From assembly GCA_022448005.1 (NCBI GenBank), contig JAKUTK010000015.1, forward strand, positions 1 to 64,000: 64,000 nt of DNA, in the 5' to 3' direction. Below are positions 11,981 through 22,705 of this stretch, piece after piece. A program made the translations under genes and the position numbers. The notes under the pieces were generated by a model. It ran no database searches and had not been told where the DNA came from. It worked only from the letters and a program-made list of their open reading frames with translations. Every line of letters begins with the position of its first letter. Within the stretch, counting starts at the first letter, position 1. Source of the stretch: Pseudomonas sp. GTDB taxonomy: Bacteria; Pseudomonadota; Gammaproteobacteria; Pseudomonadales; Pseudomonadaceae.

Positions 11981-13327
11981 TTATGCCGTGCGGCTCACTG
12001 ACTCTAGCAGCGTGCCACGCAACGAGTGCGGCAGCGCATCGTCAATGAACACATCAACGAACTGGCCGATCAGTCGGGGGTTGTCGCAACGGAAATTGAC
12101 GATCCGATTGTGCTCGGTACGGCCCTGTAGCATGCCCGGGTCTTTCTTGGAATAGTCGGTGACGAGAATGCGCTGCTGCGTACCGGCCATCTTTCGGCTG
12201 TTCTCGAAGCCTTGCTGGTTGATCCGTTGTTGCAGGATCGCCAGTCGTTGCTTCTTCACCTCTTCCGGTGTTTCGTCCACCAAATCCGCCGCCGGCGTGC
12301 CGGGCCGCGAGCTGTAGACGAAGGAGTAGGAAAAGTCGAAGCCAACGTCTTCGATCAGCTTCATGGTCTGTTCGAAGTCCTTCTCGGTTTCGCCGGGGAA
12401 GCCGACGATGAAGTCAGAGCTGATCAGGATATCCGGCACGGCGGCCTTGAGCTTGCGGATCCGCGACTTGTATTCGAGCGCTGTGTGGTTGCGCTTCATT
12501 CCGGCTAGCACGCGATCTGAACCCGATTGAACCGGTAGGTGCAGATACTTCACCAGTTCTGGCACTTCGGCGTGCGCCTGAATCAGCGCGTCGGAGAACT
12601 CCAGCGGATGACTGGTGGTGTAGCGGATCCGGTCGATGCCATCAACTGCGGCGACCACGCGAATCAGTTCAGCCAAGTCGGCGGTGCGGCCGTCATGGGT
12701 AGCGCCGCGGTAACCGTTGACGTTCTGCCCGAGCAAGGTGACTTCCCGGACGCCGTTTTCAGCCAGATGGATGACTTCGGCGAGCACATCGTCGAACGGC
12801 CGGCTGACTTCTTCGCCGCGAGTGTATGGCACGACGCAGAAAGTGCAGTACTTGCTGCAGCCTTCCATGACCGAAACAAACGCGGTTGGGCCATCGACGC
12901 GTGGCTCCGGCAAACGGTCGAATTTCTCGATTTCGGGAAACGAAATGTCTACCTGAGGCTTTTTTGTGGTGCGCGCTGCATCGATCATTTCTGGTAATCG
13001 GTGCAGGGTCTGCGGGCCAAACACCACGTCGACATAGGGGGCGCGGTCACGGATTGCCGCGCCTTCCTGGCTGGCGACGCAACCACCGACACCGATCACC
13101 AGCTGCGGATTTTCAAGCTTGAGCTCCCGCCAGCGACCCAGCTGGGAGAACACTTTCTCCTGCGCCTTTTCGCGAATCGAGCAGGTGTTGAGCAGGATCA
13201 CGTCGGCTTCCGCCGGGTTCGCGGTGATCTCCAAGGGCTGCTGCTCACCCAGTAGGTCCACCATGCGCGAGCTGTCGTACTCGTTCATCTGGCAGCCGTG
13301 GGTTTCGATATAGAGCTTGCGGGTCAT
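11981..13327 (-). CDS. miaB: tRNA-2-methylthio-N6-isopentenyladenosine synthase MiaB
   Basis: 448 residues. MiaB is a radical-SAM methylthiotransferase that converts i6A37 of tRNA to ms2i6A37. Visible are three N-terminal UPF0004 cysteines (HGCQMN, NTCSIR, GGC), the radical-SAM cluster CSKYCTFC at about residue 154-161, and a C-terminal TRAM domain. It heads the miaB-phoH-ybeY-corC-lnt run. Confidence 0.97.
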   Translation of the reverse strand: MTRKLYIETHGCQMNEYDSSRMVDLLGEQQPLEITANPAEADVILLNTCSIREKAQEKVFSQLGRWRELKLENPQLVIGVGGCVASQEGAAIRDRAPYVDVVFGPQTLHRLPEMIDAARTTKKPQVDISFPEIEKFDRLPEPRVDGPTAFVSVMEGCSKYCTFCVVPYTRGEEVSRPFDDVLAEVIHLAENGVREVTLLGQNVNGYRGATHDGRTADLAELIRVVAAVDGIDRIRYTTSHPLEFSDALIQAHAEVPELVKYLHLPVQSGSDRVLAGMKRNHTALEYKSRIRKLKAAVPDILISSDFIVGFPGETEKDFEQTMKLIEDVGFDFSYSFVYSSRPGTPAADLVDETPEEVKKQRLAILQQRINQQGFENSRKMAGTQQRILVTDYSKKDPGMLQGRTEHNRIVNFRCDNPRLIGQFVDVFIDDALPHSLRGTLLESVSRTA

Positions 13328-13483
13328 GTCTCGGGCCGGCGTTGTGCAAAAAATGACCGGCGATTATACGGCGAGGGCGTGGGCGATAAAAGTGAAAGCA
13401 CTGCGGCAGGCGACGAGCTCAAGCGAAAGCAGCAGATACGACGGCGCGAGGCGGCAGGACGCAAGGGTATTGCTTGCCGAGTG

Positions 13484-14008
13484 TTACTCGCCTGCCGTTT
13501 GCAATTCCATCAGATAGTCCCGAAATATCTGCCCAAGGACCTGGGTCGCGATTTCGTGCTCTTCGCGGCCCATCTGCGCCGAGACGCGGTCAGCGGTATC
13601 CAGCGCCTCTTCTTCGCCGTTGACCGCCGACATCTTCAACACCACGTAAGCCTGGACGTTGTTGGCTGGCACTCCTTCACCGCGAAAGAACATTACGCCG
13701 AGTCGGTGCTGGGCCAGCGCGTGCCCCTCCAGCGACGCCTGCTCGAACCAGTGAAGCGCCTTGGCCAGATCACGTGGCGCGCGCCGTCCGTTGTAGTAAT
13801 AGTCGCCGAGCTCATAGGCTGCCTGCAGGTCACCCTGGTTGGCGGCGTGCTCGCAAGCACGCAGCGCTTCGTTCATCGCTTCCGGGACGGTGTTCAGCGC
13901 GCAGCGGGAAGTGGCGGGGATCAGCAGCGAGTTGCCGCCCGCCATGCCCAGCAGGGGTGTGAGTAGCAGCAGGCAGCCAAGAGCGAGGCTGCGGCCGGTG
14001 CAAGTCAT
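13484..14008 (-). CDS. Secreted Sel1-like repeat protein
   Basis: 174 residues with a signal peptide (GRSLALGCLLLLTPLLGMAGG) and two clear Sel1/TPR-like repeats: AAYELGDYYYNGR then DLAKALHWFEQASLEGHALAQHRLGVMFFRGEG broken here into its two helices. Sel1 repeats form protein-binding solenoids; the partner is unknown. Position corresponds to PA3978 between miaB and hemL. The predicted location is periplasmic. Confidence 0.7.
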   Translation of the reverse strand: MTCTGRSLALGCLLLLTPLLGMAGGNSLLIPATSRCALNTVPEAMNEALRACEHAANQGDLQAAYELGDYYYNGRRAPRDLAKALHWFEQASLEGHALAQHRLGVMFFRGEGVPANNVQAYVVLKMSAVNGEEEALDTADRVSAQMGREEHEIATQVLGQIFRDYLMELQTAGE

Positions 14009-14132
14009 GAATCAAGGCGCCTCGAAGATCAGGGCGGTGACTGAAAAGTCCGGCGTGAAACGAGCCGACTGTCACATTATGGATAACCAGTGCCCTGCTT
14101 ACAAAGGCTTTAACGGCAGGCATTCGGCTTTT

Positions 14133-14771
14133 TTATGTTGTGGCAGGGCTTTCTCCGCGCAAGTTGCCGGGCAGATGAAGCAATAGCCAGGCGATGATCG
14201 GAACGGCCAGTGCCAGCCACAGCTGCTGATAGGCCTGCAGCGGATTGGAACTGACCAGCAGCCCACCCCAAGGTAGCAGTGCCATGAGCAAAGCGCCTCC
14301 AGTCAACCCTGCTGCGGTCTGCAGGCGCGCTGGCCACTGCAGCAACCCCGCATAAACGACCAGCAGAGCACTCAGCAGGCCCAGCGACAGTGCGTATGGC
14401 GCGCTCCAGCCCAACTGCCTGGCCAGCTCGAAAAACGCACACAATCCGATGACCACTCGGCCCCAGATGGGGCGGCTCCAGATCCATCTGCGCGACAGCG
14501 TGAGCGCGACTACGCCGACGAGCGGCAGGCCGAGCAGCAGCGTTGCCTGCAGCAGCCAGCGTTCTGCCTCGAGCGTATCGGCACCGAGCGCCAAACGTGC
14601 CGTCGCGCATGCGCCCGTTCCGGCAGCCAGGCTGAACGCAAGCAACGCGGAGAACAGAGCCGGTTGATCCGGCTCGCCGTAGCCTCGCCGGGCGCTGCCG
14701 ATCCAGATGGCGCTCGCCAGCCCCGTCAGCATCAAAAGCACGGCTTGTAGCAGGTCAGGCACCAGGCTCAT
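14133..14771 (-). CDS. Hydrophobic membrane protein of unknown function
   Basis: 212 residues, with about six predicted membrane helices, for example [36 protein letters not shown] and [16 protein letters not shown] recognise no family motif. Its ATG overlaps the hemL stop by 4 nt (ATGA), so it is probably translated with hemL. Nothing in the sequence links it to tetrapyrrole synthesis beyond this coupling. Confidence 0.6.
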   Translation of the reverse strand: MSLVPDLLQAVLLMLTGLASAIWIGSARRGYGEPDQPALFSALLAFSLAAGTGACATARLALGADTLEAERWLLQATLLLGLPLVGVVALTLSRRWIWSRPIWGRVVIGLCAFFELARQLGWSAPYALSLGLLSALLVVYAGLLQWPARLQTAAGLTGGALLMALLPWGGLLVSSNPLQAYQQLWLALAVPIIAWLLLHLPGNLRGESPATT

Positions 14772-16051
14772 TTCAGCTGAGCGAAGGCGCGTTCGGCCGC
14801 ATCGAAGGTGATCTGCAATTCCTTGTCGCCATGGGCGATGGAGGTGAAGCCGGCTTCGAAGGCGCTGGGCGCCAGGTACACGCCACCCTCGAGCATCAGG
14901 TGGAAGAAGCGCTTGAAACGTTCGGCGTCGCTGGCCATCACGTCGTCGAAGGTAACGATGGCGTCCGCTTGGCTGAAATACAGGCCAAACATGCCGCCAA
15001 CCTGGGTGGTGACGAAAGGAATGCCGACAGCTTCGGCCCGCTCTTTCAGCCCCTGCAGCATGCGTGTGGTGTAGGCGGTGAGTTCTTCATGAAACCCAGG
15101 GCGGTTGATCAGCTTCAGTGTCGTCAGTCCTGCCGCCATCGCCAGTGGATTACCCGACAGGGTGCCGGCCTGGTAGACGGGGCCGAGCGGAGCAATGCGT
15201 TCCATGATGGCGCGCTTGCCGCCGAAGCAGCCGACCGGCATGCCGCCGCCGATGATCTTGCCGAAGGTGGTCAGGTCGGGGGTGACGCCGTAGTGAGCCT
15301 GAGCTCCGCCGAGGGCGACGCGGAAGCCGGTCATCACTTCATCGAAGATAAGCACTACGCCGTGCTTGTCGCACTGCTCGCGCAGCCCCTGTAGGTAGCC
15401 GGGCGCTGGCGGTACGCAATTCATGTTGCCGGCAACCGGCTCAACGATGATGCACGCCACTTCGTTGCCCACCTCGGCGAGCATTTGCTCGACGGCTGCC
15501 AGGTCGTTGAAGGGCAGTGTCAGGGTGTGCTTGGCGAATGCTGCCGGTACGCCTGCAGAGCTGGGAACGCCCTGGGTCAGGGCGCCGGAACCGGCCTTGA
15601 CCAGCAGGCTATCGGAGTGGCCGTGATAGCAGCCTTCGAACTTGATAATGCTGTCACGTCCGGTATAGCCGCGGGCCAGGCGGATCGCGCTCATGGTTGC
15701 CTCGGTGCCCGAGCTGACCATGCGCATCATTTCCATGGACGGCACCAGGCTGCAGACCAGCTCAGCCATTTCGGTTTCCATCGCCGTCGGTGCGCCGTAG
15801 GACAGACCGTGTTGCAGCTGATTGCGGACCGCGTCGAGTACCTCAGGATGGCCGTGGCCGAGGATCATCGGGCCCCAGGAACCGACGTAATCGACGTAGC
15901 GCTTGTCGTCTTCATCGGTCACATAGGCGCCTTCGGCATGCTTGAAGAACAACGGTGTACCGCCAACGCTGCGGAAGGCGCGTACCGGCGAGTTCACGCC
16001 GCCTGGAATTCGGTTCTGAGCACTTGCGAAGAGGGTTTCGGAACGGGACAT
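14768..16051 (-). CDS. hemL: Glutamate-1-semialdehyde 2,1-aminomutase
   Basis: A PLP enzyme of 427 residues that converts glutamate-1-semialdehyde to 5-aminolevulinate, the C5 route to haem. Signatures: [20 protein letters not shown] at the start, the PLP lysine in [13 protein letters not shown] (about residue 264), and [12 protein letters not shown]. It is preceded by thiD and thiE on the minus strand, the PA3975-3977 order. Confidence 0.97.
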   Translation of the reverse strand: MSRSETLFASAQNRIPGGVNSPVRAFRSVGGTPLFFKHAEGAYVTDEDDKRYVDYVGSWGPMILGHGHPEVLDAVRNQLQHGLSYGAPTAMETEMAELVCSLVPSMEMMRMVSSGTEATMSAIRLARGYTGRDSIIKFEGCYHGHSDSLLVKAGSGALTQGVPSSAGVPAAFAKHTLTLPFNDLAAVEQMLAEVGNEVACIIVEPVAGNMNCVPPAPGYLQGLREQCDKHGVVLIFDEVMTGFRVALGGAQAHYGVTPDLTTFGKIIGGGMPVGCFGGKRAIMERIAPLGPVYQAGTLSGNPLAMAAGLTTLKLINRPGFHEELTAYTTRMLQGLKERAEAVGIPFVTTQVGGMFGLYFSQADAIVTFDDVMASDAERFKRFFHLMLEGGVYLAPSAFEAGFTSIAHGDKELQITFDAAERAFAQLK

Positions 16052-16111
16052 GGGACCTCTCTCGATACAGGAAAAGGGTTGATAAGCACGGCGATGGGAG
16101 CCGTGCAGTGT

Positions 16112-16750
16112 TCAATTAGTGGCGAATAGCTCGCTGAAAGCCTGCGCGCGGCGCTCGACTTCGCTCGCCGACTCGGCAGCGAACAAGGTGTGGACGACGG
16201 CGATCAGACTGGCGCCTTGGGCGATCAGGCCGGGTGCGTTTTCGAGCGTCACTCCGCCAATCGCGGTGATCGGCACGCTGAACCGCTGTCGGGCCTCTAC
16301 CAGCAGTTCAGCTGTTGCTGCGGGCGCGCCGGGCTTGGTGTTGGAGTCGAAGAACCGGCCGAACGCAATATAGCTGGCGCCCTCACGGATGGCCTGCTCA
16401 GCCAGATCCAGGCGCGCATGACAGGTTGCGCCAATGATGGCCTTGCGTCCTAGGAGCGCACGGGCCGCAGAGAGCGAGCCGTCTTCCTGGCCCAGATGCA
16501 GGCCGACGCCCAGGCGAGCGGCAAGCTCGGCATCATCGTTGATGATCAACTGCGCGCCGTGACGATCGCACAGCTCGCGCAAGGCCTCGGCCTCGCGCAG
16601 ACGCCGTCTGTCGTCCTCGGACTTGTCGCGGTATTGGAGCAGCCGAGCACCGCCTTTCAGCGCCGCCTCGGCGTAGGGCAGCAGTCGCCCGTCGGCCAAG
16701 AGCTTGCTGTCGGTGATGGCGTAGAGGCCGCGCAGTTTGGTGTCTTTCAT
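16112..16750 (-). CDS. thiE: Thiamine-phosphate synthase
   Basis: 212 residues in a TIM barrel that joins the thiazole and pyrimidine halves of thiamine. Motifs: LLQYRDKS near the start, [20 protein letters not shown], the phosphate-binding DSNTKPGAP and [10 protein letters not shown]. The ATG at 16750 ([14 protein letters not shown]) is preferred over an in-frame ATG 78 nt upstream that lies inside thiD. The gap to thiD is only 13 nt, so the two are one transcript. Confidence 0.95.
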   Translation of the reverse strand: MKDTKLRGLYAITDSKLLADGRLLPYAEAALKGGARLLQYRDKSEDDRRRLREAEALRELCDRHGAQLIINDDAELAARLGVGLHLGQEDGSLSAARALLGRKAIIGATCHARLDLAEQAIREGASYIAFGRFFDSNTKPGAPAATAELLVEARQRFSVPITAIGGVTLENAPGLIAQGASLIAVVHTLFAAESASEVERRAQAFSELFATN

Positions 16751-16763
16751 GGCAGCGCTCCGG

Positions 16764-17558
16764 TCAGGCCAGATCCAGCGGCAGGCGCCGTGGAATGTAT
16801 TGGCCACGGCCTGGTGCCTCAGCGTCACGCAGGGTACGCCAAGTGTAATCGAGGGCGGATTTCACCGCGCTGGCCAGGTCCTCGCCCAGCGCCAGCCGTC
16901 CGGACAATGCACTGGCCAGGGTGCAGCCGGACCCGTGATAGCTGCCGGGCAGTCGCTGGCAGCTGAAATCGTAGCGGCTGCCATCGCGTGAGTAGAGTCG
17001 GTTGTGGACTTCGGTCTCGTCGCCATGGCCTCCGGTGATCAGCAGGTGACGAATAAAGGGCAACAGCTTTTCCGCACATTCATCGGCGCTGCCTTCCGGA
17101 AGCTCCGCAAGAATCCGTGCTTCCGGCAGGTTCGGAGTGGCAATGGTAGACACAGGAAACAGCCGTTCGCGCATGGCGTAGCCGACTTCGTCCTTGCCCA
17201 ACGCGCCGCCGCCACCGGCACGTAGCACTGGATCACAGACCAGTGGCACGCCAGGAAGCTTCTGCATGATTTCCAATACGGTCTCGACCATCTCAACCGA
17301 GCCAAGCATGCCCAGTTTGACTGCGGCCACTGGCAAGTCGGCTATGACGGCGTGAGCCTGAGCCAGCACCCATTCACGGTCGAGCACGCGGAAGTCGGTA
17401 ACGTTGACGGTGTCCTGAACGGTCAGTGCAGTGACCGCCGGGGCGGCATGACAGCCCTGGGCGATCAGCGCTTCGATGTCGGCTTGTAGTCCAGCACCGC
17501 CACTCGGGTCGTGGCCGGAAAGGCAAAGAACGACAGGGCGGGAGCAGTGGCCGGACAT
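16764..17558 (-). CDS. thiD: Hydroxymethylpyrimidine/phosphomethylpyrimidine kinase
   Basis: 264 residues, ribokinase fold, phosphorylating HMP and HMP-P for thiamine synthesis. Motifs: [20 protein letters not shown] at the N-terminus and [18 protein letters not shown] near the end. It is the first gene of thiD-thiE-hemL. I looked for a TPP riboswitch upstream (17559-17818) and saw none. Confidence 0.95.
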   Translation of the reverse strand: MSGHCSRPVVLCLSGHDPSGGAGLQADIEALIAQGCHAAPAVTALTVQDTVNVTDFRVLDREWVLAQAHAVIADLPVAAVKLGMLGSVEMVETVLEIMQKLPGVPLVCDPVLRAGGGGALGKDEVGYAMRERLFPVSTIATPNLPEARILAELPEGSADECAEKLLPFIRHLLITGGHGDETEVHNRLYSRDGSRYDFSCQRLPGSYHGSGCTLASALSGRLALGEDLASAVKSALDYTWRTLRDAEAPGRGQYIPRRLPLDLA

Positions 17559-17818
17559 CGATGGGTTCCCCGAGTCATGGTGTGGGTCCGGCCGAGGCTA
17601 GGCGCTGCCGGATTTTCATGGCGTGCGAGCTTATCACCAATCCTCCTGGGCAGCTCGCGCCGGCACGGCTGGGTATTACCGCATACGTCCGTCCGATGAT
17701 ATGCAAGGCGTCGATTCTGTGGCGTCAGACCATGTTAAAGTGCCAGCACTTAGCTTCGGCTGTGTGCATTCGGGGGAACGGGGGTTCTTCTGGCGCAGCT
17801 CGACGGATTGTCTTCTTC

Positions 17819-19759
17819 ATGCACCATATCCTCATTCTTCTGCTCGCCTTGCTTCCAGCCATGGCGGGTGCCGTCGAGTTCAGCAGCGACACTCAGCGTC
17901 TTCCGTTGGGCCACGTCATGGCAGTCCTGGAGGACCCAAGCGGTGACGCCACGATTGAGGAGGTGGTCGCACTCGATGCGGCTGGTCGCTTCGTCGAGAA
18001 CCGTGAGGATGTCCTCAATGCCGGCTATTCACGCTCGGCGTTCTGGTTGCGCGTCGATCTGGACTACCGTGCCGAGCCGCCGGCCGCGCGCAGCCGCTGG
18101 TGGTTGGAGCTGGCGTATCCGCCGCTCGACCATCTCGATCTCTATCTGCCAGATGGCCGCGGTGGCTATCGCCTTGCCCAGCAGAGCGGCGACGCGCTGC
18201 CTTTCCACGAGCGGCAGATCAAGCAGCGCAACCATCTTTTCGAACTTCAGTTGACGCCTGACCAGCCACGGCGGATCTACCTGCGTCTGGAGAGTCAGGG
18301 CTCGATTCAGGTTCCGCTGGCGCTGTGGGCACCGGTGGCTTACCTGGAAGAGCAGTCCGGGCATGTCTACGTGCTGGCGATCATCTATGGCGTGCTGCTG
18401 GTGATGCTGTTCTACAACCTGTTTATCTACCTCAGCGTGCGTGATCGCAGCTATCTCTATTACATCCTCTACATCGCCTCGTTCGGCCTGTATCAGGTTT
18501 CGGTGAATGGCCTGGGCGTGCAGTACCTGTGGCCGAACTGGCCGTGGTGGGCCAATGCCTCGACACCATTTCTCATCGGTGCGGCGGGTCTGTTCGGCTG
18601 CCAATTCGCGCGCAGCTTTCTGCATACCAACGAGCACAGTCCCTGGATCGACCGCACGCTAATGCTGCTGATGGGGTTGGGTGCGGCGACCATGGTCGTA
18701 TCGCTGACCTCCAGTTATGCGCTGGCGCTGCGCATGGCGACTTTCCTCGCGCTCTGGTTCATTCTGGTGATTTTCGTCGCCGCCATCGTGGCCTGGCGGC
18801 GGGGCATGCGGGTGGCGCGCTATTTCCTCATCGCCTGGTCGGCCTTTCTCATTGGCGGACAGATCAACACGCTGATGGTGCTGGGCTACCTGCCGCACAT
18901 GTTCATTACCATGTACGCCGGACAGATCGGTTCGGCGCTCGAGGTAGCGCTGCTGTCGCTGGCCCTGGCCGACCGGATCAACATGATGAAGGAAGAGCGG
19001 GCTCAGGTGCTGGAAGTGACTGGGCGTAAACTCGAAGCCATGAACCGCGAACTGGCCGAGAGCAACCGTCTCAAGGATCAGTTCCTCGCCAACGTCACCC
19101 ACGAACTGCGCACCCCCATGCACGGTGTGATTGGCAGCCTGGACCTGATGCGCACCCTGGAGCTGAGCGGCGAGCTGGAGCAGTACCAGCGTATCGCCAG
19201 CGGATCGGCGCGCGACATGATGCAGCTGGTCAATGACATCCTCGCCTTGACTGAATTGCAGGCGGGCAAGTTGCGGTTGCGCAACGAGCCGTTCAGCGTA
19301 CGGATGTTGGCCGATGAGCTTTATGCCGAGTATGGCGCGCGTGCCGCAATGCGCGGTCTGAACTTCGACCTCGAGCTTGATGGCGAGCTACCGGAAATGC
19401 TGGTTGGTGACGCCGGCAAGCTGAAACAGAGCCTAGGCTACCTGCTCGACAACGCCATCAAGTTCACCTTGCGCGGGGGTGTCACGCTGGCGGTCAAGGG
19501 TTATGAGAGCACCCCCGGTTACATGCTCGATGTGACGGTGATCGATACAGGCGTCGGGTTCGACGCGCCTGTGGATGACTCGCTGTTCCAGTACTTCCGC
19601 CAACTCGATGGCAGCATGACTCGCCAGTACGGTGGGCTGGGTATCGGCCTGTCCCTGTGCAAGCAGCTGGTGGCATTGCAGGGCGGAACGGTTTCCTGCC
19701 AATCCGAGCCGGGTCGTGGCAGTCGTTTTCAGGTGCTCCTGCCCGTCGAAGTGAGCTAA
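17819..19759 (+). CDS. ladS: LadS-like 7TMR-DISM sensor histidine kinase lacking the receiver domain
   Basis: About 646 residues. A signal peptide is followed by a periplasmic 7TMR-DISMED2 domain (about 20-160), seven helices of 7TMR-DISM_7TM (about 180-385), a coiled-coil linker, a HisKA domain with His about 427 in VTHELRTPMHG, and HATPase_c with DNAIKF (about 544), DTGVGF and GLGIGLSL (about 607). In P. aeruginosa LadS (PA3974) a C-terminal receiver feeds the GacS/GacA pathway that controls RsmY/RsmZ. Here the protein stops at FQVLLPVEVS right after the ATPase domain. Position next to thiD matches ladS. The start is uncertain: 17819 begins the signal peptide but has a weak ribosome-binding site. 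Confidence 0.82.
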   Translation: MHHILILLLALLPAMAGAVEFSSDTQRLPLGHVMAVLEDPSGDATIEEVVALDAAGRFVENREDVLNAGYSRSAFWLRVDLDYRAEPPAARSRWWLELAYPPLDHLDLYLPDGRGGYRLAQQSGDALPFHERQIKQRNHLFELQLTPDQPRRIYLRLESQGSIQVPLALWAPVAYLEEQSGHVYVLAIIYGVLLVMLFYNLFIYLSVRDRSYLYYILYIASFGLYQVSVNGLGVQYLWPNWPWWANASTPFLIGAAGLFGCQFARSFLHTNEHSPWIDRTLMLLMGLGAATMVVSLTSSYALALRMATFLALWFILVIFVAAIVAWRRGMRVARYFLIAWSAFLIGGQINTLMVLGYLPHMFITMYAGQIGSALEVALLSLALADRINMMKEERAQVLEVTGRKLEAMNRELAESNRLKDQFLANVTHELRTPMHGVIGSLDLMRTLELSGELEQYQRIASGSARDMMQLVNDILALTELQAGKLRLRNEPFSVRMLADELYAEYGARAAMRGLNFDLELDGELPEMLVGDAGKLKQSLGYLLDNAIKFTLRGGVTLAVKGYESTPGYMLDVTVIDTGVGFDAPVDDSLFQYFRQLDGSMTRQYGGLGIGLSLCKQLVALQGGTVSCQSEPGRGSRFQVLLPVEVS

Positions 19760-19998
19760 GCGCGCAAGACCGGGCGTCTGACCTCAGGCGTTCGGTCAGT
19801 TCTGGCCGTTGCATCGCGCAGACTTTGGCCGAAACCTCACTTTTGCCCTGCATAGCTGCGTGCTTCACTTCTCTGGCGGGTGCCACCAGACGATGCCCGC
19901 ATCGGCCCGGTGATCTATTCCCATGACAGCGGTGAGTATCGCTAATCCATGGTTGCATGCCGTCGGGCCCCTTGCCGCTTCTGCCGAGGAGACCCGAG

Positions 19999-21648
19999 AT
20001 GAGCCTGCAGCAATACGCCGAAACCCATGAGGTGCTGAATCAGGTGCCGCCGCTGGATGGGGCCAACCTGTACCGCCTCGACCTGCCGCTGCAGGATTGG
20101 GTGCGGCGATACCGCGGCGGCTGGGCCGAATCGCGCCTGGATGCCTACGGTGCATTGGCCGGTGGTCCGTTGATGGCCGCCGGATTTCTGGCCAACGAAA
20201 ACAAGCCTGTTTTCAAGAGCCACGACCGCTACGGCCACCGCATCGACCTGGTGGAGTTTCATTTGGCTTACCATGAGTTGATGGGCGCCGCGATTGCTCA
20301 TGGCATCCCGTCGTTGCCCTGGACCGATCCGCAGGCCGGCGCTCAGGTGGCGCGTGCCGGGTTGATGTATCTGCACAATCAGGCCGAGTCCGGCAGCAGC
20401 TGCCCGTTGACCATGACCTACGCCAGCGTCCCGGCGCTACGACAGCAGCCGGGCATCGCCGACGTCTGGCTGCCGAAGATTCTCAGCCGGGACTATGACC
20501 CGCGCAACCTGCCGATGGAGCAGAAAAGCGGCGTCACCATCGGCATGGCCATGACTGAAAAACAGGGTGGTACCGACGTGCGCGCCAATACCACCCGAGC
20601 GTATGCGGTCGGCGCTGGCGGCCCCGGTCAGCCCTACGAGTTGGTCGGGCATAAATGGTTCTGCTCTGCGCCGATGTGCGATGCATTTCTTACCCTGGCG
20701 CAAACCGACAAGGGACTGAGCTGCTTTCTCCTGCCACGACACCAACCGGATGGTAGCCGCAACGGGTTCTATATCCAGCGGCTGAAGAACAAGCTGGGCA
20801 ATTGGTCCAACGCTTCCAGCGAAGTGGAGTACCGCGGGGCCCTGGCCTGGATGATCGGAGAGGAAGGCCGCGGCGTGCCGACCATCATCGAAATGGTGTC
20901 CTCGACCCGCTTCGATTGCATGATCGGTTCCAGTTCCCTGATGCGCCAGGCGCTGACGCAGGCCATGCATCACTGCGCACATCGTCAGGTTGGTGGCCGT
21001 GCACTGATTGAGCAGCCACTGATGCAGAACGTGCTGGCCGACCTCGCGCTGGAGAGTGAGGCGGCGTTGGCGCTCACCATGCGTATGGGGCGCGCGCTCG
21101 ACCACCCGTTCGATGAGCAGGAAGAAAAGTTCGCTCGGTTGGTGACGGCGATCGGCAAATACTGGATCTGCAAACGCGCCCCGGAAATGATCGCCGAGGC
21201 CAGCGAATGCCTGGGGGGTGCCGGTTACGTCGAGGACACCATCATGCCGCGGCTGTACCGCGAGGCGCCGGTGAACTCCATCTGGGAAGGCTCGGGCAAT
21301 GTGCAATGCCTCGACGTGCTGCGTGCGCTGTCAAAGGAAGCCGGTGTGCTCGATGTGTTGTTCGCCGAGCTGGGAGACGGTCACGGCGATGCGCGCTTGA
21401 AGCATCAGATCAACAGGCTGCAAAGCGCTTTTGCCGATAAAGACGACATCCAGTACCGCGCGCGCCAACTGACCGAAGACGTTGCCGTCGCGCTGCAGGC
21501 CAAGCTGCTGCTTGAGGCCGGTAACGATGCCGTGTCGGATGCCTTTATCGCCAGCCGCCTGGAGAGCTGCGGCCGGGCCTTCGGCACGCTGCCGCGTGGT
21601 CTCGACATCAGTGCGCTGTTGGCGCGCAGCGCACCCTTTCTCGACTAG
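19999..21648 (+). CDS. aidB: AidB-like acyl-CoA dehydrogenase family flavoprotein
   Basis: 549 residues. Strong similarity to E. coli AidB, an FAD protein of the alkylation (Ada) response: EAGSLCPITMT there, here ESGSSCPLTMTYAS; both have GMAMTEKQGGTDV or its near twin; and both share NSIWEGSGNVQCLDVLRAL. The start ATG at 19999 follows GAGGAGACCCGAG. In P. aeruginosa the gene next to ladS, PA3972, is annotated as an acyl-CoA dehydrogenase. No ada box was recognised upstream, so adaptive-response control is unproven. Its stop codon TAG overlaps the natural TAG end of the convergent dehydratase gene. Confidence 0.88.
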   Translation: MSLQQYAETHEVLNQVPPLDGANLYRLDLPLQDWVRRYRGGWAESRLDAYGALAGGPLMAAGFLANENKPVFKSHDRYGHRIDLVEFHLAYHELMGAAIAHGIPSLPWTDPQAGAQVARAGLMYLHNQAESGSSCPLTMTYASVPALRQQPGIADVWLPKILSRDYDPRNLPMEQKSGVTIGMAMTEKQGGTDVRANTTRAYAVGAGGPGQPYELVGHKWFCSAPMCDAFLTLAQTDKGLSCFLLPRHQPDGSRNGFYIQRLKNKLGNWSNASSEVEYRGALAWMIGEEGRGVPTIIEMVSSTRFDCMIGSSSLMRQALTQAMHHCAHRQVGGRALIEQPLMQNVLADLALESEAALALTMRMGRALDHPFDEQEEKFARLVTAIGKYWICKRAPEMIAEASECLGGAGYVEDTIMPRLYREAPVNSIWEGSGNVQCLDVLRALSKEAGVLDVLFAELGDGHGDARLKHQINRLQSAFADKDDIQYRARQLTEDVAVALQAKLLLEAGNDAVSDAFIASRLESCGRAFGTLPRGLDISALLARSAPFLD

Positions 21649-22625
21649 TTGGCGGTTGGGGCCGCCCCGTTGAGTTCGGCGAGAATGCCGGCCAACAGCG
21701 GCCGATCAATATTGCCGCCACTGAGCACCACGGCAATCCGTTCGCCTTGGTTGTGCTCGCGCTATTGGATCGCCGCAGCCAGCGCAGCGGCGCAAGCACC
21801 TTCGGCTAGATTATGGGTGTCCTCGTGCAATGCGCAGATGGCCTGGCGGATCTCGGCATCGTTCACACGCACGATGCGCGCGGCACCTCCACGGATGATC
21901 TCGAGCGCTTCGGGCGCAGGCATGCGGCAGGCCATGCCGTCAGCAAAGGTGTTCGCCGTGTCGGTGGTGACAATGCGTCCTTGCTCAACACTCTGCGCAT
22001 AGGCGTCGGCCGCGCTGGACACCACCCCGATGATCTCAGTATCCAGACCCAGCAGATCGCGGGTGCGGATCATCCCGCAAATGCCTGAGCCAAGCCCGAT
22101 GGGCACATAGACGCGGCGCAGGTTCGGCACTGCTTCGAGCAGTTCCAGCGCATAGGTCGCGACGCCCCTGATCAGGTCCGGATGCAGGGACGGGACAAAG
22201 TGCCAGCCGTTGGCCTCGGCTAATTCGGCTGCCCGCAAACGAGCGGTATCGAAGTCGCGGCCGTATTCGACGACCTCGGCTCCGCAGGCGCGCATGGCGG
22301 CGTTCTTTTCCATGGAGTTGCCTTCGGGCACCAGAATCTGCAGTGGCAAGCCGGCCTTGCGCGCGGCCATCGCAAGGCTGATGCCATGATTGCCACGAGT
22401 CGCGGTGATGAGGCCCGATAGGTGCGGCTCCTGCTTGATCAACTCGTTCACGTAGAGCAGGCCGCCGCGCACCTTGAAGGCGCCGGCTGGTGTGTGGTTT
22501 TCGTGTTTGACCCAAACCTCGCAGCCAAGCCGCTTGGCCAACAGCGGCCATGCGTATTGCGGAGTTGGCGGTACGCTCTGGTGGATCAATTCGGCTGCTT
22601 GGCGCAGTTGGTGAAGATCGAACAT
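21645..22625 (-). pseudogene. Threonine/serine dehydratase-like PLP enzyme, interrupted by an in-frame amber codon
   Basis: A fold-type II PLP enzyme: PLP lysine in PAGAFKVRGG, then TRGNHGISLAMAARKAGLP and the phosphate loop GLGSGICGM. The ATG at 22625 has GAGGAGC upstream. At 21762-21764 the frame meets TAG after AAAIQ (about residue 287). Past the TAG the same frame stays open for 38 codons, encoding GERIAVVLSGGNIDRPLLAG, the conserved C-terminal PLP-serine-loop region, to the natural TAG at 21645. One base change therefore removes the last 38 residues; the gene is probably inactive unless suppressed or a sequencing error. It is divergent from a MocR regulator that likely controls it. Confidence 0.85.
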
Positions 22626-22669
22626 CGAAAGCTCCTCAGCGGGTTTGACGTCGATCCTAGGCGGCGGGC

Positions 22670-22699
22670 ATTGTATGGGTAAATCGTTATATTGCATGG
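22670..22699. promoter_or_regulatory. Direct repeats, probable MocR operator
   Basis: ATTGTATGG (22670-22678) and ATTGCATGG (22691-22699) are direct repeats whose starts are 21 bp apart, two helical turns, in the 80-bp gap between the divergent dehydratase and MocR genes. Direct repeats in a divergent gap are the usual MocR/PdxR operator pattern. A TATATT at 22688-22693 could be the -10 of the MocR gene. Confidence 0.55.
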
Positions 22700-22705
22700 C
22701 AAACA

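Noticed and set aside
17559..17818. Possible TPP riboswitch upstream of thiD
   Set aside because: I looked for the conserved CUGAGA and ACC(U)GA elements upstream on the minus strand and did not see them.
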